Origin: Cypionkella aquatica
GTDB taxonomy: Bacteria; Pseudomonadota; Alphaproteobacteria; Rhodobacterales; Rhodobacteraceae
Direction: 5' to 3'
NCBI RefSeq assembly: GCF_030161095.1
Contig: NZ_BSPP01000003.1
Span: forward strand, 1 to 51,610
Length of the DNA: 51,610 nt
A program made the translations under genes and the position numbers. The notes below the pieces were generated by a model. It saw nothing but the letters and a program-made list of their open reading frames with translations. It had not been told where the DNA came from and did not search any database. Of this stretch, positions 34,871-43,046 are shown piece by piece (position 1 is the first letter of the stretch; each line of letters starts with the position of its first letter).

Positions 34871-35283
34871 CAGTAATCCCCCCCGAAACCCGCCACCGCA
34901 TAGCCGCCCGCCACCGCCGTGCCCAAAGTCAGATTGACCATATACCCCGGCGGCACCGGGATATTCAGCGGCAACTCGTTGCCCGACAGCGCCGCCACTT
35001 CCGACAGCGTGGTCGCGGGCAGCGACAGCTCGGCGATCAGCACATTGTTGGTGGCGGTCGCATTGCTGGCGCCATTGTTCAGAAACACCCGCAGCACGCT
35101 TGCCACATTGGTGCCACGCGGCCGCACCACCAGCTTTTGCAGATACGAGCCATTGCTCGCCTCTGCCGTGAACACTGTGGCGACGGTGCCGGTGCCATCC
35201 TTGGCGGTATTGGCAGCGGTCAGCGCGTTCACCCATTCGATGCGGGCGACTTTTGAGAAAATCGGGGAAGTATTGCCGGGCAT
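34870..35283 (-). CDS. Hypothetical beta-rich protein of the DUF2793 locus
   Basis: 137 aa, unrecognised. It is rich in Thr, Ala, Val and Asn with alternating hydrophobic residues, suggesting a beta-sandwich. Features include VVRPRGTNVASVLRVFLNN and a Pro/Gly loop IPVPPGYMVNLTLGTAVAGGY near the C-terminus. No signal peptide or membrane helix. It starts 10 bp after the DUF2793 gene and is translationally coupled to the glycine-rich gene (TGATG). It is likely a structural connector or small spike component of the same particle or surface structure; that is inferred from gene order. Confidence 0.7.
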   Translation of the reverse strand: MPGNTSPIFSKVARIEWVNALTAANTAKDGTGTVATVFTAEASNGSYLQKLVVRPRGTNVASVLRVFLNNGASNATATNNVLIAELSLPATTLSEVAALSGNELPLNIPVPPGYMVNLTLGTAVAGGYAVAGFGGDY

Positions 35284-35293
35284 TGCCGCTCTC

Positions 35294-36910
35294 CTAGTTG
35301 ACGAAAGATTGTTGGTTCAACGCGACCTGCACGCCGTATTTACTCGCCGGGTTCAGCGCCCAGACCGCACCTGCGCCCGAGACGATGACATCGCCCTTGT
35401 CGCCGTCACTGACACCGCCGCCCGCGCCGATGACATGGCTGACCCCGGCGCTGCGCAGCTTGATCTGCCCGCTGGTGGTGTTCAGCCAAACCATGCCATT
35501 GGCTGGGCTGACCGGGTCTGCCGCCTGCCCGCCCAGGTTCAACACCTGCGGCAGACTGACCTGCCCCGTCGCACGGGCCACCGTCAGCGCTGTGTAAAAG
35601 CTGGACCCGTCCGGGCTGACCTTGATGGCGAAATCATCCGATCCGGTGGTGCCCATCTCGGCCCGCCCCGAAAAGCCGGTCTGAAACGTCAGGCTTGCGG
35701 TCTGCGCCGCCGCCGCCTTGTTCAGCTTCAACTGATGCCCGGCACCTGCATGGTTCAGCAGCGTCGCCGCCGCGTTCACCGACAGGCGGTTGGTTGCATC
35801 CGGCGTAGCGCCCCCCAGGCCCAGCGCATCCGCCGTCACCGTCGCATTGGGCGCGGCAATGCCGGTCACACTCGCGGCAAAGGTGACAGTGGGCGCGTTG
35901 ATCACCACCGCCCCCAATGCCCCCGCCACAGCCGAACCGATATTGACCACCGTGGTCGAACCGCTGACCCCACCCGTGCCCAGATTGACCGTTGAAGTAT
36001 TCCCCGATGAGGTCGCCCCGCCGCCAACGCTGTAGGTGCTGTTTGCGGTCGAGGTGCCAAGGCTAGCCACAGCCCCGCTGATCGTAAAGCTGCCCGAGAA
36101 TGTCTTGCTGCCCGTAAAGGTCTGCGTCAACGACAGCCCCGCCAACTCGGTGGAGCCATTGGGCAACGTATAGCTGCGCGTTGTCCCGGTGCTGACCGAC
36201 GCCACCGAGAATGTCGCCCGCTTGCTTGGATCGCTGGTGTCGCGCAGGCTAAAGCCGTTGGCCAACATGCCCTGCGGCAGTGCCACATATCCCGTCGCCG
36301 CCGCCACCGTCACCGCATCCAGAAACCCGCTGCCATCCGCCGAGACCTTCAGCGCCAGATCATCCGAGCCTTGGGTGCCCAGCAGCGCGCGGCTGGAATA
36401 TCCGGTCTGAAACGCCAGACTGGCCGTGTCCGCCGCCGTGGCTTTGTTCAGCTTCATCAGATGCCCGGCCCCGGCATGGTCAAACAGCGAGGCCGCCGAC
36501 GACACCACCAGCCGGTTGGTTGCATCCGCCGTCGCCGAAACTCCCAACTGCGCAACGCCCAGCGGCCCCTCGGCCAGACCCACCCAAGCGGCGCCGTTAA
36601 AGCTGACCATGCCAGCCTCGGCCAGCACATAGGCCTGCCAACCCGCAAGCGGTGTGATGAACTGCCACACCCCGGTCTCAAACACCGCGATCTTGCCCGC
36701 TTGCCCTGCCCAGACCCCACTGGCCCCGACCGGCACGATATAGCGGTCGCCCAAGCTTGGGCTTACCGGCGGATCCGTCACCGCGCGGCTCTGGACTGCC
36801 AACTGCACCATCAAATCGAGCAGCCGCAGCGCCTCGTTATGTGTCACATGCTTTTGCGCTTGTGCGGGTTGGATCAGGGGCAACGACAGGATCGTTGAAG
36901 TATCGGGCAT
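35294..36910 (-). CDS. DUF2793 domain protein, tail-fibre or spike-like
   Basis: 538 aa. Residues 1-125 are the DUF2793 module (LPLIQPAQAQKHVTHNEAL, SLGDRYIVP, VWAGQAGKIAVFETG, WQAYVLAEAGMVSFNG). Two homologous ~86-aa blocks follow (129-214 and 371-456, each starting DATNRL and containing HAGAGH, LKLNKA, GSDD and DGS). They flank a Ser/Thr/Gly-rich beta-repeat region (about 260-350). The C-terminus repeats phage-fibre-like NGMVWLNTTSGQIKLR. RBS GGAGG precedes ATG. DUF2793 proteins occur in phages and, as far as I recall, among fibre/spike genes of the Rhodobacter gene transfer agent. No signal peptide is present, consistent with a virion-like or lysis-released product. Confidence 0.85.
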   Translation of the reverse strand: MPDTSTILSLPLIQPAQAQKHVTHNEALRLLDLMVQLAVQSRAVTDPPVSPSLGDRYIVPVGASGVWAGQAGKIAVFETGVWQFITPLAGWQAYVLAEAGMVSFNGAAWVGLAEGPLGVAQLGVSATADATNRLVVSSAASLFDHAGAGHLMKLNKATAADTASLAFQTGYSSRALLGTQGSDDLALKVSADGSGFLDAVTVAAATGYVALPQGMLANGFSLRDTSDPSKRATFSVASVSTGTTRSYTLPNGSTELAGLSLTQTFTGSKTFSGSFTISGAVASLGTSTANSTYSVGGGATSSGNTSTVNLGTGGVSGSTTVVNIGSAVAGALGAVVINAPTVTFAASVTGIAAPNATVTADALGLGGATPDATNRLSVNAAATLLNHAGAGHQLKLNKAAAAQTASLTFQTGFSGRAEMGTTGSDDFAIKVSPDGSSFYTALTVARATGQVSLPQVLNLGGQAADPVSPANGMVWLNTTSGQIKLRSAGVSHVIGAGGGVSDGDKGDVIVSGAGAVWALNPASKYGVQVALNQQSFVN

Positions 36911-37116
36911 CTATAACCTCCGCGAGAACGCTCATGGAGGCAGAAGCTATGAAAAACCCATTAACACCGATAAACCACAGCGCGCGCTGGCAGCACCATG
37001 GCCAAATCCCCGCAATCGGGTGGGGCTTGGTCGCGCCGACACCCTGTGATGCGCAGCGCCCGCACCGCCCAAAACCCGACGAAATATCCAGATGATGTGG
37101 TCAGATTTTCACAATC

Positions 37117-37148
37117 CACCACCTACAGAAATTTGTCCCAGCTGGGAC
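37117..37148 (-). repeat. 3'-UTR hairpin plus GGTGGTG element, copy C
   Basis: On the minus strand, 24 bp after the DMT exporter stop, GTCCC-AGCT-GGGAC (37148-37135) is followed by AAATTT and then GGTGGTG (37123-37117). It has the same order as copies A and B, but the space between hairpin and GGTGGTG is 21 nt shorter. Confidence 0.5.
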
Positions 37149-37171
37149 AGAATCCCAAGGCCAAACGCCGC

Positions 37172-38104
37172 TCAATCGCCGCGCAAAGCCTCGGCGTCCA
37201 GCCCGCCCTGCACACCGCCCCGCCGCGCCTGTCCGCGCGCAGCTTCATCCTTCCACGTAACGAACGTGATCGCGCCAATGATCATCGCCCCGCCCAGCAG
37301 CACGAACACATCCACTGCCTCGTCAAACAGCAATGCCCCGACCAGCGTTGCCCAGATCAGCGTCAAAAACGTCACCGGCTGCGTCACGGTCAGCGGAGCC
37401 GCGCGAAACGCCCGCGTCATGCAATAATGCCCCGAGGTCGCACAGCCCGCCACAATCGCAAGCCAGCCCAGCTGCGCCCAAGTCACCGGCACCCAGACCC
37501 ACCACGCCAAAGGGGCCAGCCCAATCGTCACCGTCACCGACATCATCGCGACGATCACCGATGCGCTCGCCAAACCCGTCAGGCGCTTGGCAAACAAATA
37601 GCTGCCGCAGAAAAACACCGAGGCCCCGATCTGGCTCAGATGCCCCATGTTCAGCGCCTGCACGCCGGGCCGCAGCACGATCAGCGCGCCGATCAGCGCC
37701 ACCGCCACAGCCATGATCCGCCGCACCGACAACGGCTCGTGCAGAATAACCGCCCCGGCAATCAGCATCAAAACCGGGTTCAGATAGCCAATCGCCGTCG
37801 CATGCGCGACCGGGATGCGCGCCATCGCATAAAACCAGAACAGCACCGCAATCGTATGCGCCACCCCACGCCAGGCAAACAGCGCCAAAGCCTGCCCGCT
37901 CAGCCCCCGCAGCATCCCCGGCAACACCGGAGCCAGAAACACAACGCCAAAGGCAAAGCGTAAAAACGCCGACTGCGCGGCAGGCAGATCGGTGCCCAGA
38001 TAGCGCACAATGCCGTTGACCCCCACAAAGGAAAGTCCCGACAGCACCATCCACATCACCCCTTCGCGGGGCCGTCCCAAATCGGTCATATTCATGGCCG
38101 CCAT
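37172..38104 (-). CDS. DMT family transporter (EamA)
   Basis: 310 aa from ATG 38104 (a TTG precedes it). Ten hydrophobic segments in two EamA repeats. Diagnostic stretches include NGIVRYLGTDLPAAQSAFLRF and FLTLIWATLVGALLFDE near the C-terminus of the second repeat. Members export amino acids, metabolites or drugs by exchange with protons or other gradients; the substrate is not predictable. It follows the LysE-type exporter gene by 10 bp, so it probably belongs to the ACT-lysE unit. A hairpin/GGTGGTG element follows its stop. Confidence 0.88.
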   Translation of the reverse strand: MAAMNMTDLGRPREGVMWMVLSGLSFVGVNGIVRYLGTDLPAAQSAFLRFAFGVVFLAPVLPGMLRGLSGQALALFAWRGVAHTIAVLFWFYAMARIPVAHATAIGYLNPVLMLIAGAVILHEPLSVRRIMAVAVALIGALIVLRPGVQALNMGHLSQIGASVFFCGSYLFAKRLTGLASASVIVAMMSVTVTIGLAPLAWWVWVPVTWAQLGWLAIVAGCATSGHYCMTRAFRAAPLTVTQPVTFLTLIWATLVGALLFDEAVDVFVLLGGAMIIGAITFVTWKDEAARGQARRGGVQGGLDAEALRGD

Positions 38105-38113
38105 CAAGCAAGC

Positions 38114-38719
38114 CTAGCCGCCAATGGCAAGCCCCAGCGCGATGCTCCACATCGTCACGCCCACGATCACCTCTAGCACCACCCAAGCCTTTGGATTGGC
38201 AAACACCGGCGCCAGCAACCGCGCGCCATACCCCAGCGCGGTGAAAAAGCTGAAACTCCCCGCCGCCGCCGCCACCCCAAACGCCAGACGATGCCCCGGA
38301 TATTGCGCCGAGATCGAGCCCAGCAACACCACGGTATCCAAGTAGACATGCGGATTGGCCCAAGTCAGCACCAGCACCGTCGTCAGCACCTTTGACACCG
38401 ACACCGCAGGCCCATCGCCCGGCTGCAATGCCTCCCCTCCCGCCAGCGCCGCGCGAAACCGCAAGCCGCCATAGACGACCAGAAACACCACGCCGCCCCA
38501 GCGCATCGCCTCGGCAAACCACGGCACCGCCCCCGAGATCACGCCAAACCCCGACACCCCCAGCGCGATCAAAACCGCATCCGAGATGGCACAGGCCAGC
38601 ACCACCACGCCGACATGCTCGCGCCGCAACCCTTGCCGCAGCACAAACGCATTCTGCGCCCCGATCGCAAGGATCAGGCTAAGGGCCACCAGATAGCCCT
38701 GAATCGCCGCCTCAAACAT
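38114..38719 (-). CDS. LysE/ArgO family amino-acid exporter
   Basis: 201 aa from ATG 38719. Six hydrophobic helices. Family features are the N-terminal LILAIGAQNAFVLRQGLRREH and the WANPHVYLDTVVLLGS motif in the second half. ArgO/LysE proteins export arginine or lysine when the internal pool is high. The overlapping ACT gene in front and the divergent ArgP/LysG-type regulator make a basic-amino-acid exporter likely. It overlaps the ACT gene by 8 nt. Confidence 0.92.
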   Translation of the reverse strand: MFEAAIQGYLVALSLILAIGAQNAFVLRQGLRREHVGVVVLACAISDAVLIALGVSGFGVISGAVPWFAEAMRWGGVVFLVVYGGLRFRAALAGGEALQPGDGPAVSVSKVLTTVLVLTWANPHVYLDTVVLLGSISAQYPGHRLAFGVAAAAGSFSFFTALGYGARLLAPVFANPKAWVVLEVIVGVTMWSIALGLAIGG

Positions 38720-39095
38720 CACTCAATCCCCGCAAAGCCGCCATCGCATCGCCCCGCCGCTCCCACGGGACCAACACATGATCATGATAAAACCCCGCCA
38801 CCACATTGGCGCTGATGCCTTCCGCCGCCAAAGCCCGCGCAATCGCCGCCGTCAGCCCCACCGCAGCAAGGTCGGAATGAACCGTCAATGTGATCCGGGC
38901 CCAATGCGCCAGCACCGCAATCCCCGCGGCCGCCAGAACGGCAACCTCTGCGATAACCGTCATCCCCTCTGCCTCGCAAATCTGCGCAAACGCCCCCGCG
39001 ATGGCCTGATCGCTGACCGCATAGCCATAGGCTTGCGCGTGCAACTCGGGCCGCATCACCCGCAACAAAACCGCCAGATCCGCCTCACCCGCCAT
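38712..39095 (-). CDS. ACT domain protein (ACT_3-like)
   Basis: 127 aa. Two ACT-like beta-alpha-beta-beta-alpha-beta halves; the clearest part is ARITLTVHSDLAAVGLTAAIARALAAEGISANVVAGFYHDHVLVP. It has a strong RBS (AGGAGG) and ATG at 39095. Small stand-alone ACT proteins bind amino acids and may sense them, though none of this subgroup has a reaction known to me. As first gene of the exporter unit and overlapping lysE, it may tune export to the amino-acid level; this is inference. Confidence 0.82.
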   Translation of the reverse strand: MAGEADLAVLLRVMRPELHAQAYGYAVSDQAIAGAFAQICEAEGMTVIAEVAVLAAAGIAVLAHWARITLTVHSDLAAVGLTAAIARALAAEGISANVVAGFYHDHVLVPWERRGDAMAALRGLSDV

Positions 39096-39157
39096 CGCAG
39101 CCTCCTGTTTCGGCTTGACCTAGCAGCCGGGGCGGTCCTCACTCAAATTAATCTTTC

Positions 39158-39167
39158 TCTGATCAGA
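39158..39167. promoter_or_regulatory. Palindrome in divergent argP-lysE region
   Basis: TCTGATCAGA is a perfect 10-bp palindrome inside a longer partial dyad (CTTATCTGATCAGAGAAAG), placed 13 bp upstream of the argP start and facing the ACT-lysE unit. The position and AT-rich flank suit a LysR-type regulator half-site, but the sequence is short. Confidence 0.35.
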
Positions 39168-39179
39168 TAAGCCGCGCTA

Positions 39180-40064
39180 ATGTTTGACCCCGCCCAACTT
39201 GCAGCCCTCGCCGCCGTGCATCGGCGCGGCTCCTTCGATCTTGCGGCGGCAGAGCTGCATGTCACCGCCTCGGCGATCTCGCAGCGCCTGAAAGCTTTGG
39301 AAGAGGTGGCGGGCACCCTGCTGATCCGCCGCGCCCAGCCCTGCACCGCCACCCCGGCAGGGCTGCGGATGATCCGGCACCACGATGAAGTCACGCTGTT
39401 GGAGCGTACTTTGGCCACCGATCTGCCGTGGCTGTCCCCCCGCCCCGCCACGTTGCGGATCGCGGTCAATGCCGACAGTCTGGCGACTTGGGTGATCCCG
39501 GCGCTGGCGGCCACGACGGGCTTTCTGTTCGATCTGGTGATCGACGATCAGGATGTCAGCCAAGATTGGCTGAAACGCGGCGAGGTGGCCGCCGCCATCA
39601 CCGCCCACCCCGGCCCGTTGCAAGGCTGCGATACCATCCCGCTGGGGGCGCTGCGCTACCGCGCCACGGCCTCGCCCACCTATATCGCGCGCTTTATGGA
39701 TCAGGGGGTGACAGAGGCCAGCCTTGCCGCAGCGCCCGGCCTGACGTTTTCCGACAAGGATCGGTTGCAACAGGATTGGGTGGCCCGCCTGCTGGGCAAG
39801 CAAAACAAGCGCGCGCGTCCCAGCCACCGCCTTGCCAGCAGTCAGGGCTTCGTCGATGCCTGCCTTGCGGGCTTGGGCTGGGGCATGAACCCCGAGGCTT
39901 TGGTTGCGCCCCATCTGGCCACTGGCGCGCTGATAGAAATGGTGCCGGACACACCCTTGGATGTCGCCCTGCACTGGCAATTCAGCCGCCTGACCGCCCC
40001 AGCCTTGGCCCCGCTCACCCGTGAAATCCGGGCGGCGGCGGCGCGGGTCTTGGTGGGGGTTTAG
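39180..40064 (+). CDS. argP: LysR family regulator, ArgP/LysG type
   Basis: 294 aa. The N-terminal winged helix (residues 1-60: FDPAQLAALAAVHRRGSFDLAAAEL, then HVTASAISQRLKALEE) matches ArgP/LysG, including RRAQPCTATPAG at its end. The periplasmic-binding-like effector domain follows (about 90-294) with the GLGWGMNP region. ArgP activates exporter genes when lysine or arginine accumulates, and its usual target is exactly the divergent lysE/argO gene seen here. No obvious Shine-Dalgarno precedes the ATG. The stop is followed by hairpin/GGTGGTG element copy B. Confidence 0.93.
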   Translation: MFDPAQLAALAAVHRRGSFDLAAAELHVTASAISQRLKALEEVAGTLLIRRAQPCTATPAGLRMIRHHDEVTLLERTLATDLPWLSPRPATLRIAVNADSLATWVIPALAATTGFLFDLVIDDQDVSQDWLKRGEVAAAITAHPGPLQGCDTIPLGALRYRATASPTYIARFMDQGVTEASLAAAPGLTFSDKDRLQQDWVARLLGKQNKRARPSHRLASSQGFVDACLAGLGWGMNPEALVAPHLATGALIEMVPDTPLDVALHWQFSRLTAPALAPLTREIRAAAARVLVGV

Positions 40065-40067
40065 CGG

Positions 40068-40122
40068 TACTCCCAACCCGGGGCCATTTTTTGGTGTCTT
40101 GTATCAAACAGATGGGGTGGTG
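40068..40122 (+). repeat. 3'-UTR hairpin plus GGTGGTG element, copy B
   Basis: Just after the argP stop, a weakly palindromic ACTCCCAACCCGGGGCC is followed by ATTTTTTGG, and GGTGGTG lies at 40116-40122. The TCCC-to-GGTGGTG distance is 45 nt, identical to copy A, and the segment between is AT-rich in both. Confidence 0.5.
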
Positions 40123-40273
40123 GGTTTAAGGGATTTTTTAGGTTTGGGTCGAAGTACAGCCCGCCGTAGTGCAGGCTCGTTCTGTTTTGTGGTCAACCCC
40201 GCGCGCCTGCTTTAGAAGGCCGATGAAGTAGACTTCTTTTGTGTCGCAAAGATCCCAAACTGTCGGTGAGATG
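40123..40273. other. Low-GC intergenic stretch
   Basis: No gene is supported between the argP 3' element and the low-GC membrane protein. This marks the left border of the compositionally distinct segment at about 40.1-41.1 kb. Confidence 0.3.
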
Positions 40274-41119
40274 TTAGAGCTGGATGTGGATGTGATCATC
40301 GTGGCGCGCAGCTCGACAACCCTGAAACCTGATCTTGTCGCTATCAAATCCAAACCTAAGCTTCAGATGCGGTTCTATAAATATCTTTCCCACACGGTTA
40401 TCTTCGGCAAGCAATTGTAGTGCGGCTTTCATTCGCATCCGTTCCAGTTGGTAATCAGGCCATATGGTCTGCAACCAAGCCAAGTCCCACCTCAGCGTGA
40501 AAACATTATCAGGGCAGTCAGTCGGACCATTTTCAAATGCAAAATACCCGATAGGCGAGCGCGTTACACCCGGCAAATACACTTGATCGCTTTCGTAGTA
40601 GTAGGCCAAGTCAACTTTGCGCCCGTCATCGTGAGAAATATGCGGAAGCAAGGGAAAGCCTGAAAAAAATGGGAAATTTGCGTCCAAGACGAGGGTCTTC
40701 GTGCCGGGGAAAGCACCTTCCATTTTGGCGCTATAGTCTTTCAGGACGCTCTTAAGCTCAGGAACCAGGTATTGCCTGTTCAGCGCGCAATAGAACACTG
40801 ATCGCATTTCAAGGGTTTCATTAGACAGACAAGGCAGTGGTTCGCGTCCGAACATCGGGGCAATCCAGAGCGCAGACGCCGACAGGACGATATAGGTTGA
40901 CACGAAGACTATCGCACGATGCCGAAAGAAAATCGCCAACAACCAAGCTAGCCCTCCTAGCTGCGAAATAGCAGTCAGGAAAATGAAAACGGAGAAGTGT
41001 GCCAGAACTCGCATCATCACTCGACTTAACCACAGAGTTTTGGCGGCGAACAGGTGAGACGCGAACGACCGCTTCGTCCGCATCGCTGCCATTTGCCGCG
41101 CTAACCCCCATCCCCCCAT
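40274..41119 (-). CDS. Membrane protein with putative M15/MepA-like zinc peptidase motif
   Basis: 281 aa from ATG 41119 (GGGAG upstream; a TTG lies one codon earlier). Two transmembrane helices (about 38-65 and 68-90) anchor the protein; the remainder is extracytoplasmic or cytoplasmic. Residues 160-172 read HISHDDGRKVDLA and the C-terminus ARHDDHIHIQL. Together these give the His-x6-Asp ... His-x-His arrangement (H163, D170, H276, H278) used by LAS/M15-type peptidoglycan peptidases such as MepA. A cell-wall amidase or endopeptidase is therefore plausible, but this is motif-level inference. GC is clearly lower than in neighbours, suggesting acquisition by transfer. Confidence 0.7.
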   Translation of the reverse strand: MGGWGLARQMAAMRTKRSFASHLFAAKTLWLSRVMMRVLAHFSVFIFLTAISQLGGLAWLLAIFFRHRAIVFVSTYIVLSASALWIAPMFGREPLPCLSNETLEMRSVFYCALNRQYLVPELKSVLKDYSAKMEGAFPGTKTLVLDANFPFFSGFPLLPHISHDDGRKVDLAYYYESDQVYLPGVTRSPIGYFAFENGPTDCPDNVFTLRWDLAWLQTIWPDYQLERMRMKAALQLLAEDNRVGKIFIEPHLKLRFGFDSDKIRFQGCRAARHDDHIHIQL

Positions 41120-41279
41120 CAAGCAAATCTCCCGCCCGGAATAAAGGCGCTTTAGCGCCGCCGGGCAGCGCCTGACCGCCCCCTCGGGCGGGCGCTTCTG
41201 CGCTGTCTCGCTTAGAACTTCTGGGGAGTTGGCTGAGGCATAAAGCGCCTAGAATATCTGATGCTCGCCCACCCGGCGG

Positions 41280-41645
41280 TCAGGCGTTGCCCTTGGTTCG
41301 TGATCTACGATTGAGCGCCTGCCAGAACGGCACTTGCGGCTTAACTCTGCGCCGTGCAGGTGCCGCAGCACTAGGCGCTACCGGATAGCACCTCCCCCAA
41401 ACCTGCGCCGCGTCGCGGGCGAGTTTGCGGGCTTGCGCCGCATCCATCCGCGCATAGACGGCGGCCAGATCACCGCCCGCATCCCGCCATGCAAGCGCCC
41501 AAAGCCGGGCGACGGAACGCGCGCTCCACGGCAGATGCGCGCTGGCCAGCCAGCGCCGCGCTTCGGCGGGCAGCGCATCATAGGCTTGCATCGTGTCAGA
41601 GCGCGGGCTGCGGCGCAGCGAGGTGGCGAGGTTGCCAGCACTCAT
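41280..41645 (-). CDS. DUF6525-like small protein
   Basis: 121 aa from ATG 41645 (MSAGNLATSLRRSPRSDTMQ). The block NLATSL, YDALPAEARRWLA and LPWSARSVARLW resembles the DUF6525 family of Rhodobacterales. It is basic, helical, with no signal peptide; the C-terminus is Pro/Arg-rich. Function unknown. It starts 10 bp after the COG0523 GTPase stop and is therefore likely in the same Zur-controlled transcript, which may link it to zinc limitation. Confidence 0.65.
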   Translation of the reverse strand: MSAGNLATSLRRSPRSDTMQAYDALPAEARRWLASAHLPWSARSVARLWALAWRDAGGDLAAVYARMDAAQARKLARDAAQVWGRCYPVAPSAAAPARRRVKPQVPFWQALNRRSRTKGNA

Positions 41646-41655
41646 GCGGCAGCGC

Positions 41656-42855
41656 TCATTCTGCCGCCACCCGCTGCCAAGCTGGGAACGGATCTGGCAA
41701 GTTCGCCCATAGCTTTGGCGCAAGGCTTTGGGCGGGCAGCAAAGCTGCATCCAACGCGGCGGTGATCGCGGCTTGATCCATATCTGCGCCAATGAAAACC
41801 AGCTCTTGCCGCCTGTCACCCCAAGGCTCAACCCATTTCGCCGCTACTTCGGCCAAGGCGTCGGGATGCGTGGGCCAGCGTTCGCGCGGCACGCTCGCCC
41901 ACCAACCGCCCAACGGCGTAACACTGGACAATGCCCCGGCAAGGCTGAATTCCAGCGCCATATTCGGGCGGGTGGCGATCCAGAAATGCCCCTTGGCGCG
42001 GATCACACCGGGCAATTCGCCGTTCAGCACACCATGGATGCGGGCGGGATCAAATGGCGCGCGGGCGCGGTAGACGAAAGAGCGGATGCCGTATTCCTCG
42101 GTTTCCGGCGTGTGATGCGCGAAGCCATACAACTCCTTGGCCCACAACGGATGTTCCTGCGCGCGGTCAAAATCAAACAGCCCAGTGTCAAAAATCGCAT
42201 CCGGGCTGACGATGCTGTGGTCGGTTTCAATCAACCGTGCATCGGGGTTCAGCGCGCGGATAATCTTGCGGGCAGCATCGGCACGGGCGGGGCCAGCATC
42301 TGAAATCTTGTTCAGGATGATGACATTGGCGAATTCAATCTGATCAGTCAGCAGGCTGACCAATGTGCGCTGATCGCCCTCGCCCAAGCTTTCGCCCCGG
42401 TCCGACAGGAAATCATGGCTGGAGAAATCGCGCAAAAGGTTCAGCGCATCCACCACCGTCACCATGGTATCCAAACGCGCCACGTCCGACAGGCTATCGC
42501 CGTGCTCATCCCGGAAATCAAAGGTGGCGGCGACCGGAAGCGGCTCGGCAATACCGGTGGATTCGATCAGCAGATAGTCAAAGCGGCCCTCGGCGGCCAA
42601 CTTGCGCACCTCGATCAACAGATCATCGCGCAGGGTGCAGCAGATGCAGCCGTTGGTCATCTCGACCAGTTTTTCCTCGGCGCGCGACAGGGTGGAACCG
42701 TCGCGGATCAGATCGGCGTCGATGTTCACCTCTGACATATCGTTGACGATCACCGCCACCCGGCGACCATCACGGTTGTTCAGGATGTGGTTCAAAAGCG
42801 TGGTCTTGCCCGTGCCGAGAAAGCCGGACAGGACAGTGACGGGAAGATGGGGCAT
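41656..42855 (-). CDS. zigA: COG0523/CobW-type GTPase, zinc metallochaperone (ZigA-like)
   Basis: 399 aa. G3E GTPase with Walker [12 protein letters not shown] (residues 12-22), the metal-binding CICC of [12 protein letters not shown] (about 70), a Walker B-like ESTGIAEP and base-recognition NKISD. The C-terminal CobW_C domain (about 260-395) contains [13 protein letters not shown] and [10 protein letters not shown]. Such proteins deliver Zn2+ to client enzymes during zinc starvation. A Zur-like palindrome lies 17 bp upstream of the start, strongly supporting the zinc role over cobalamin or nitrile hydratase chaperones. Confidence 0.88.
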   Translation of the reverse strand: MPHLPVTVLSGFLGTGKTTLLNHILNNRDGRRVAVIVNDMSEVNIDADLIRDGSTLSRAEEKLVEMTNGCICCTLRDDLLIEVRKLAAEGRFDYLLIESTGIAEPLPVAATFDFRDEHGDSLSDVARLDTMVTVVDALNLLRDFSSHDFLSDRGESLGEGDQRTLVSLLTDQIEFANVIILNKISDAGPARADAARKIIRALNPDARLIETDHSIVSPDAIFDTGLFDFDRAQEHPLWAKELYGFAHHTPETEEYGIRSFVYRARAPFDPARIHGVLNGELPGVIRAKGHFWIATRPNMALEFSLAGALSSVTPLGGWWASVPRERWPTHPDALAEVAAKWVEPWGDRRQELVFIGADMDQAAITAALDAALLPAQSLAPKLWANLPDPFPAWQRVAAE

Positions 42856-42866
42856 GGGTTGATTCC

Positions 42867-42889
42867 GTTATGTTATAATATAACGTATC
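42867..42889 (-). promoter_or_regulatory. Zur-box-like palindrome
   Basis: The core GTTATA-A-TATAAC (42872-42884) is a perfect odd palindrome, extended on both sides by TAT/GTA-type matches. It matches the GTTATAnTATAAC core of Zur operators and overlaps the probable -10 region of the GTPase gene, 17 bp from its start. Repression by Zn-Zur is predicted. Confidence 0.8.
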
Positions 42890-42981
42890 AATCCAAGCGA
42901 TCGGATGCAATCCATCACTCTTGCGATAATGCAGAATGTGCCAAGGCGCGCATGCGCTGCGCTTCAGGGGGAGCATATGAA

Positions 42982-43008
42982 AAAGCCGCGCAGAGTTTGC
43001 GCGGCTTT
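42982..43008 (-). terminator. Terminator of yebC
   Basis: AAAGCCGCGCA (42982-42992) pairs perfectly with TGCGCGGCTTT (42998-43008) around five bases. On the minus strand it is followed by TTTTTC. It is 38 bp past the yebC stop and insulates the Zur-controlled promoter. Confidence 0.85.
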
Positions 43009-43046
43009 CCTCAATTTTCCTAGGGCGGGGTTTTTCCCCTCCGGGT

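Noticed and set aside
34871-35236. Longer start for the glycine-rich protein (410-codon frame)
   Set aside because: The extra N-terminus is out-of-frame reading of the 137-aa gene. ATG 34870 in a TGATG coupling and the conserved head sequence define the real start.
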